This document shows positions 10,991 to 16,088 of a stretch of 16,088 nucleotides of DNA, one piece after another. Where the stretch lies: contig JAAAVE010000011.1 in assembly GCA_015679605.1 (NCBI GenBank), positions 1-16,088 on the forward strand, written 5' to 3'. The stretch's first letter is position 1. Every line of letters begins with the position of its first letter. Below the pieces are notes generated by a model that did no database searches, was not told where the DNA came from, and saw only the letters and a list, made by a program, of their open reading frames with translations. Position numbers and translations under genes: made by a program. The DNA is from Podila epigama. Taxonomy: Eukaryota; Mortierellomycota; Mortierellomycetes; Mortierellales; Mortierellaceae.

Positions 10991-11046
10991 CTATTACTAC
11001 TGATTACTACTGATTACTACTGATTACTACTGATTACTACTGATAC
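10991..11046. repeat. 10-bp tandem repeat (TGATTACTAC)
   Basis: Four perfect copies of TGATTACTAC are preceded by a near copy (CTATTACTAC) and followed by a partial one. It is a simple minisatellite just beyond the 3' end of the truncated Crinkler-like gene. Confidence 0.95.
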
Positions 11047-11530
11047 GACTTTTATGGAAATAAAGATGCCAAGAGATACAGAAGCCGGGAATACACCCTC
11101 GGATTCAACATCATTTGGCAAAACGGTACTCTACGATGGGGAAAGTGTTGTCAGCAATATTTTTATTAACCTGCATAGGAGAACTAGTCTGATTGGAGGG
11201 AGGATGGGAAAACTGCATGGCAAGGTGCAAACACATTGATGTGTAGTCATGAGTCTTCCGTGGATGAACGGAAAAATCGACCGGTCCGTTTCCGCGTCGT
11301 CCACTGAATTGTCGTTGGGACATGAGGTAGAGGTCGTCCTTGAAAAGCCTCGTCGCTGCCACCATTGACTTGGTCGCCTCGTTTCCACCGTGAAGTGGCA
11401 GGGATTCCGCTCTTGCTTCGATTTCCTTGATGAGAAATTCCAGCGGCGCCTTCTCAACATCCGTTTTTAGTGGAGTCGATTGAATACCGTTGAAGGGCTT
11501 GAGTACCGCCAGAGGTTCTCAAATGGAATT

Positions 11531-11542
11531 GTGAATATTCAC
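11531..11542. repeat. 12-bp perfect palindrome GTGAATATTCAC
   Basis: A self-complementary dodecamer lies beside the intronic hairpin, near the proposed splice acceptor of the Crinkler-like fragment. Function unknown. Confidence 0.6.
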
Positions 11543-11557
11543 ATTTTACACTGGTTT

Positions 11558-11613
11558 TTCTACGATGCAAATGCGAATACAAAAAAATCTCTATTCGCAT
11601 TCGCATCGCAGAA
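11558..11613. repeat. Long hairpin within the intron of the Crinkler-like fragment
   Basis: Arms 11563-11579 and 11592-11608 pair at 16 of 17 positions around a 12-nt loop, and pairing resumes after one mismatch (11558-11561 with 11610-11613). The structure sits just inside the 3' end of the proposed intron (11756-11518). It may be a small foldback element or a remnant of one. Confidence 0.8.
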
Positions 11614-12009
11614 CGCCCATGCAAGTGAACACAACCCTTTTCGCTGGTTTGACAATAACTCCAATGTCTAGCATATTTGTTAAACGAGAAAGAGAGCTAT
11701 TAGAACAAGCGCGTAGAAAATACCAGATACATATAAATCACCGTACGCTCACTTACTTATAGAGAAACTGGTGACTTCAGCTTTGAACTCTTCCAGCTCG
11801 GACAACTGCCTGCGAATCGATGCCATCTCTGGATCCAGAATATTCTTGGCTCCGCGCAGAACGGTGGCAGTAGTATTCACCTTCACCTTGACCGATAATG
11901 CACTCAAAGGCCGCTCGCCACTGATAAGACAGAAGAGGGTGAAATGTGTCTGTCACCATGGCTGTGAATGGGGATGTGCTTGTGAGGGCATGTGTCTGTG
12001 TCTGTGTGT

Positions 12010-12056
12010 GAGTGAGTGTGAGTGTGAGTGTGAGTGTGAGTGTGAGTGTGAGTGTG
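12010..12056. repeat. GAGTGT hexanucleotide microsatellite
   Basis: About seven to eight units of GAGTGT/GTGTGA lie in a GTGT-rich stretch upstream (minus-strand sense) of the Crinkler-like fragment. Open frames across it, giving Thr-His or Cys-Glu runs, are artefacts of the repeat. Confidence 0.95.
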
Positions 12057-12175
12057 TGATGGCGACGCGCACATGAAGACAATCACAATCAGGTGGTCAA
12101 AACAGAACTGACAGATATATCAAAGTGAATAATGCATTTAACCAAACTCAACTTGACCTTTCTTTTCTACTCAAC

Positions 12176-12210
12176 AACATGAATAGCAACATGAATAGCA
12201 ACATGAATAC
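12176..12210. repeat. 12-bp tandem repeat (AACATGAATAGC)
   Basis: Two full copies and one near-complete third copy in direct orientation. Simple repeat in the gene-poor block. Confidence 0.9.
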
Positions 12211-12236
12211 ATAACAAGTTCGAATCCACATATTTC

Positions 12237-12469
12237 AGGTGTAAAGGGGCTCAGGACCGATGCTACGAATGGAGCGATAAGAACTCTCACGAGTTCATTG
12301 TGGCTCTCGAAGCACATACACCATCAGTGTTGGGGTCGACTACAACGTCAAGGACCATGTTGACTACGTGATCGGTATCTTCAGCACGAGAACCAATCGT
12401 GTGGTACATTTTTTTAAAAACAGCACCCGTCTATGTATCCAGCGACCCTGGATCAAAACCACGTCCTGA
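12237..12469 (+). pseudogene. Frame-broken coding-like remnant, family unknown
   Basis: From 12237 a frame with good amino-acid variety (RCYEWSDKNSHEFIVALEAH) runs to a stop at 12369-12371. A second plus frame from about 12329 (VDYNVKDHVDYVIGIFSTRT) runs on to a stop at 12467-12469. Together they look like one coding segment with a frameshift near 12329-12340. The minus strand over 12409-12287 also reads plausibly, for 40 codons, so even the strand is not certain. No family was recognised. Confidence 0.3.
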
Positions 12470-12780
12470 CTTTCTAAAACCAACAATCCAGACCCTCACC
12501 AAATGTAAAGCTCAACTTCATCATGGGTGGTCTGGCAGATACGATGTTTTAAAAGCATGGGTACTACACTTAGTCCGTTCCTTAGTCCTCTGCTCCCTCG
12601 CGGACGATTTTTAAGTTGATGTACGACAAACCCTAGCAAGCATGACTGACGGTCGTTTCGATTACTGCTGCAGACAAGCCACTGGTGTACCCTAGAAGGC
12701 GTGTGATTCAGTATCGTAGTGATCTAGACGTTTGTCAGTTACAACTGTCTGCTTACAGCTGTCGAATAATTGAAGAGGAT
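12470..12780. other. Spacer upstream of the SAM carrier gene
   Basis: No gene, tRNA or clear regulatory motif was recognised. It presumably includes the distal promoter of the downstream carrier gene. Confidence 0.45.
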
Positions 12781-13105
12781 TTAACCTCATCAAAATAAAA
12801 ATTTCACCCGCACACACACATCTTTCATTTTTTTTTTAATCAATCAGATCAGTTCTTGATCACATCACATAACATCACATCGCATCACATCCATCCATCC
12901 ATCCATCCATTCCATCTCTTCTCTTCATTCAACACTACTATCGTAACCACCCACGTCTACATTGACTACAGCTACGACTTCAACTTCAACTACGACTACA
13001 ACTACCTCATCACCAAACCAAAACGAACAAAAAAGTGAAAAATAAAAAGAAAAATAAAATAAATTCATCAACAATCCATCCCAAGCTACACATCAACCAT
13101 CAGCA
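12781..13105 (+). promoter_or_regulatory. Pyrimidine/CA-rich promoter and leader of the SAM carrier gene
   Basis: The 325 bp before the ATG are rich in CA and CT words. They include CACATCA repeats (12860-12890), an ATCC tetranucleotide run (about 12889-12910) and ACTACAACT-type trimer repeats (about 12961-13006). Such C/T/A-biased, G-poor tracts are typical of fungal core promoters and 5' UTRs. An open frame through them is a composition effect, not a gene. Confidence 0.5.
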
Positions 13106-15000
13106 ATGAGTGATTTGACTTCGTCTACTTCCACACTGTCCGTCGTGCCAACACCAACGCCTAAACAGGCCAGCCTCTTGCAGTGCATGCTGGTAAAGAA
13201 AAAAAAGAGAATATAAATCCCCCCAATAATGCTTGCTCGTTGTTCAACCCAAACGGTTGTGCTATCCTTGAAGCAAAAATCGATCGCACACACATCTCAA
13301 AATAACTCTCTCCTTTTTTTTTTAATCATAACCTACCAAATAAAACGAAAAAAGGCCGGCGCAATGGCAGGAACAGCTGTCGACACTGCACTCTTCCCTC
13401 TTGACACCCTCAAGACTCGGCTCCAGTCCAAGGCTGGTTTTGTGGCCTCGGGTGGCTTCCGTGGTGTGTACTCTGGCCTGACCAGCGCAGTCATTGGCAG
13501 TGCGCCAGGAGGTAACATTACAGCGCAATTCTGTTCTGGCCTTTTTTTTCCTTTTTATGAGAATAATGAGATTTGAAGAAGGATCAAATAATGCTCTCAA
13601 TGGGAGATATCTGGAAAAGAAAAAAAGTACAAGTTAAAAGGAATGGCAAAGGATCTGATAACAAAAGAACCTATCAATGTGGCTAAAAATCAATCTCTGT
13701 TTCTCTTTTACTAGCATCCGTCTTCTTTGGCACATACTCGACTTTGAAAAAGACACTCACCGCTGCCATCCCCGATCCTCAGCATGCACCCGTCGTCCAT
13801 ATGATGTCAGCCTCTGGTGGTGAGATTGTACGACCCTTTTCTTTCTTTTCTTTCTTGTGGTGCTGTTTGTATGGCGCAAGGGTAGAATGAGGGAGGAATA
13901 GGGAGGAAGAACAAAATGCTCAGTTGCTGTCCCACACTTGTGTGCCGTGAGAGAATTTGAATGGGCGAATTTTCTTTCTCCTCCCTCTGTTGACGACAAA
14001 GTTGATCCATCTCTTCTTCGGAAAGATTAGGGTCTTTACCTTACCCCGCAACGCAACTCAAACGAGCAGTTGGCCGCTTGCTCCTGTCATGCCACAACTT
14101 ATCACAAACGATGCCACATCCTACCACAAACAAATGCCACAACCAACATGACACTGACGAGGCGATTGACTGCTCACTTTACCATTTTACTTGACGCCGT
14201 ACATAGGCTGCCTGTTTCGTCCGTGTACCCACTGAGGTGATCAAACAACGGATGCAGACCAAGCAATTCACCACTACTTCGGCCGCTGTCAAGTCAGTCG
14301 TCCACAATGAGGGTATGCTTGGTTTCTACCGTGGCTACTTTAGTACTGTCGCTCGTGAAGTAAGTCTCTCTAGTAAAGGTTTTCCCTCCAATGCTATAAT
14401 GTTGTCGAGAGAGATATTTCGCTGAAGAGAAACTCATCATTACGCCATTTTACCTTCTCTTTCTTCTTGCATGTTCTAGATTCCTTTTACATGTATCCAG
14501 TTCCCGCTGTACGAGTACATGAAAAAGTCATATGCACATTCGACCCACCGGTCCCGAGTGGATGCATGGGAAGCAGCCATTTTTGGATTCATCTCGGGAG
14601 GCATTGCTGCTGCCTTCACAACACCTCTGGATGTAGTCAAGACACGCTTAATGCTTAGTCAAAAGGTTCGTATTTCTTTTTTTGCTTTTCTTGTTTTTGT
14701 TCTATTTGATTACTTGATGATGTTTATCTTTCCTTCGTCTATCATATCTCATGTCCACTAATCGTTATGTGCTTTGCTTGCGATACATTCTCTGCTCTTC
14801 TTTAGAACCCTAACGGAGTCCAATCCTCGGCTTATTATTCTGGTATCATCCCAACGTTCAAACGAATCTTGGCAGAAGAAGGACCTAGGGCCTTGTTTTT
14901 GGGTATTGGCCCTCGTGTGATGTGGATCTCGATTGGTGGAAGCATCTTTTTGGGCGTATACGAGAAGGCTGAGGCCATGGTCGTTGGTAGAAACATCTAA
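13106..15000 (+). CDS. PET8: Mitochondrial S-adenosylmethionine carrier (SLC25A26/Pet8 type)
   Basis: Inner-membrane carrier that brings cytosolic S-adenosylmethionine into the mitochondrial matrix in exchange for S-adenosylhomocysteine, for methylation and for biotin and lipoate synthesis. Exons: 13106-13192, 13355-13511, 13715-13827, 14207-14359, 14480-14665, 14806-15000 (891 nt, 296 aa; yeast Pet8 is slightly shorter). All three carrier repeats are present: FPLDTLKTRLQ (P44-x-D46-x-x-K49), VPTEVIKQRM (P127-x-E129-x-x-K132) and TPLDVVKTRLM (P219-x-D221-x-x-K224). The glutamate in the second signature and the ATP-free, short matrix loops fit SAM carriers rather than nucleotide carriers. ATG is preceded by CAGCA and starts a short Ser/Thr-rich N-terminus. 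The second exon follows an A-rich rather than T-rich acceptor (AAAAAAG). Convergent with the HIT gene downstream. Confidence 0.93.
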
Positions 15001-15361
15001 TAGAAAACCGGACAGGCTGCCTATTTTTTTTTTGTTGCTTTTGATCAAGTCAAGGCAGCAGGAAGAAAAAAAAGGAAAGGAAAAGAAAAAAGATAGGGAA
15101 CGACATATAGATATCTCGTCATTGTACAATAGTCAAAGATCAAGGTTAAAAAAGTCAAGGTCGAATCATCATATATAAAATATATATAATATATTCATAT
15201 CCGCTTAATCACTTGCTATGCGCAAATTGCTAACCGCAGTTCGATAGTTTTTGCTATTCTCAAAAGATTGGTTTTCAAATTTCGTATAATTGGCAATTAC
15301 GCGACGCGCACTCTGCGGCAAATAAAGGTTTGGAGTTACAAAAGGGATCCATCCACTAGCT
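15001..15361. other. 3' spacer between convergent genes
   Basis: Holds the 3' UTRs of the SAM carrier (plus) and HIT gene (minus). It includes A/G-rich runs (15062-15095) and a nearly pure AT stretch with ATATATAA words (15170-15200), a plausible 3'-end processing region. No gene seen; the minus-strand open frame here is an extension of the HIT exon's antisense composition. Confidence 0.6.
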
Positions 15362-16063
15362 TTACAGCTTGAGGTACTTCTTCTTGAGTTCCTCGAGGTG
15401 CTCGGCACTGGGAGACTTGGCGTTCCATTCAATGGTCAATCCTTCCTCAGTGTTAGGCTTGGGAATGACATGGAAATGAACGTGATCCACAACCTGATGA
15501 GCCAAACGACCATTGTTCTATATTGGATAATTTTTGATCGGAGGAGTGAGAATCTCTGTTATCATTTCGTTCAAACCTTTCTACCTTATCGCTCATATAT
15601 ATTTTTTTTGGGTCATTTTTTGTTCAAGGAGTCAACTCATAATGAAAAAAATCACTTGCCTGCAAAATGTTGTAGTTCTCAGCTCCAACAGCCAAGGCAA
15701 CCTTCTTGGCAACTGGAAGGATATCTACCATAGCAGAATCAGGCAACTCGTGCAACTTTTGGGCGTGATCTAAGTGACATAATTACATAAAGAATTGTCA
15801 GTACTTTTTTTTTTTTTGAACATCTCTTCAAGTTTCGAGAATGTTTTTTTTTCATGATGCCCTAAACAAAAATTCATTTGTTTTTCATTTACGCTTAGGG
15901 ATAACAAGCTATAGTCGTTGTAAAGATGGTTTGAAAAAAAGCAAAGCAAGCAAGATATTCCGTTAGTTGATGATCTCACGATCTCACACAACATCCAAAC
16001 ATAGTAAGAATAACACTTACAGCATGTCCCTCACTCAAGGGTCCGATATCAAGGAACGCCAAG
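15362..16063 (-). CDS. HNT1: Histidine-triad (HIT) protein, HINT branch; 5' end off window
   Basis: HINT-branch purine nucleoside phosphoramidase (hydrolyses AMP-lysine and related phosphoramidates), cytosolic or nuclear. Exons on the minus strand: 16063-16021, 15908-15893, 15769-15660, 15517-15362, all phase-compatible; at least one more 5' exon lies beyond the right edge. Visible motifs in order: AFLDIGPLSEGHA, LVIPKHHAQKLHELPD, YNILQNNGRLAHQVV and the triad DHVHFHVIPKP, with H-x-H-x-H intact. The C-terminus (LEELKKKYLKL) is slightly shorter or simpler than in some relatives. Two splice oddities are supported by the conserved protein: a 16-nt exon encoding LVIPK plus one base, and a GC donor after the NILQ codons. 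I am confident of the family; the symbol follows the yeast HINT orthologue. Confidence 0.92.
15518..15659 (-). other. GC-AG intron of the HIT gene
   Basis: The donor reads CAG/GCAAGT and the acceptor ATATAG, on the minus strand. The only nearby GT (GTGATT, 5 nt further) would break the frame, whereas the GC donor rebuilds the invariant NILQNNGRLAHQ sequence. Confidence 0.88.
15893..15908 (-). other. 16-nt microexon of the HIT gene
   Basis: Acceptor ACTATAG precedes and donor GTAAAT follows, on the minus strand. It encodes Leu-Val-Ile-Pro-Lys and the first base of the next His codon, exactly the conserved beta strand missing between GHA and HAQKLHELPD. Phases on both sides match. Confidence 0.9.
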
Positions 16064-16088
16064 CTAGAAAACGCGTAGGATGAGGTCA

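Larger units (their letters stand above)
11111..11920 (-). pseudogene. Truncated Crinkler-like / PD-(D/E)XK-like gene fragment
   Basis: Two phase-compatible exons read on the minus strand: 11920-11757 and 11517 downward to a stop at 11113-11111, joined by an intron with a GTAAGT donor. The joined product contains a charged helix (IRRQLSELEEFKAEV), then LEFLIKEIEARAESLPL, then SGRRGNGPVDFSVHPRK. From memory, the last block resembles a conserved C-terminal segment of the expanded Crinkler-like families of Glomeromycotina and Mortierellomycota, in which the Asp is followed by a V-T-E-V-K-K-type strand as in PD-(D/E)XK nucleases. That second strand is absent here: after about 11240 the frame loses similarity and soon stops. 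No N-terminal header was found upstream. It is therefore probably a decayed or truncated copy; a short functional product cannot be ruled out. Confidence 0.55.

Noticed and set aside
11777-12086. Open frames over the GAGTGT microsatellite (Cys-Glu runs on plus, Thr-His or Thr-Leu runs on minus)
   Set aside because: They are products of the hexanucleotide repeat; no splice or family support. Part of the minus frame also competes with the better-supported Crinkler-like exon.
10574-12780. tRNA or rRNA genes in the gene-poor block
   Set aside because: I looked for A/B-box-like words and cloverleaf arms on both strands by eye and found nothing convincing; tRNAscan-SE would be decisive.
12861-12910. 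CRISPR-like or attachment-site repeats (CATCACA / ATCC)
   Set aside because: Units are too short and lack unique spacers; they are simple-sequence repeats in a eukaryotic leader.
12856-13038. 60-codon frame upstream of the SAM carrier, with Asp-Tyr-Asn-Tyr runs
   Set aside because: It lacks an ATG start and lies in a CA/CT-rich leader with trimer repeats; composition explains it.
14758-15129. 123-codon minus-strand frame opposite the last SAM carrier exon
   Set aside because: It is the antisense shadow of a well-supported exon and its 3' UTR.

Overview
The window looks like nuclear DNA from an early-diverging filamentous fungus. It carries intron-dense protein genes with GT..AG introns of about 50-380 nt, strong GTAAGT-type donors, and A/T homopolymer runs confined to introns and spacers. 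Coding exons are near-balanced in base composition. The gene set is fungal: a Zrg17-type CDF protein, a Pet8-type carrier and an Hnt1-type HIT protein. A degenerate Crinkler-like fragment points to Mortierellomycota or a relative. That placement is an inference from gene content, not a proven assignment.

Layout: (1) 65-7235, plus strand: a Ras-family GTPase-activating protein in 22 exons (about 1299 aa) with order N-terminal helical region - PH - PH - C2 - RasGAP - low-complexity tail. (2) 7236-7536: a short spacer between convergent genes with four ACGCGT boxes in 38 bp. (3) 7537-10338, minus strand: a Zrg17/ZnT6-like cation diffusion facilitator subunit in 7 exons (614 aa) with a very large His-rich N-terminal region and no canonical zinc-site ligands in TM2 and TM5. 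(4) 10339-13105: a gene-poor, repeat-rich block. It holds several short tandem repeats, a truncated Crinkler-like gene on the minus strand (11111-11920) with a long hairpin in its intron, and a frame-broken coding-like remnant (12237-12469). (5) 13106-15000, plus strand: a mitochondrial S-adenosylmethionine carrier in 6 exons (296 aa). (6) 15362-16063, minus strand: a HINT-branch histidine-triad protein whose 5' end lies beyond the right edge; it has a 16-nt microexon and a GC-AG intron.

The four good genes do not form a pathway or cluster. They are ordinary housekeeping and signalling genes: Ras-type switch control, secretory-pathway zinc loading, mitochondrial SAM import and nucleotide hydrolase. 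All intact gene models were built by hand from splice signals and checked by reading-phase continuity: every junction keeps phase and every model ends in one stop. Weak spots are the RasGAP start (65), its exon 1626-1690, and everything in 10339-13105. I found no convincing new multi-gene system. The most interesting items are the decayed Crinkler-like locus with its intronic hairpin, the two conserved-site microexons, and the zinc-site-less but His-rich CDF subunit.
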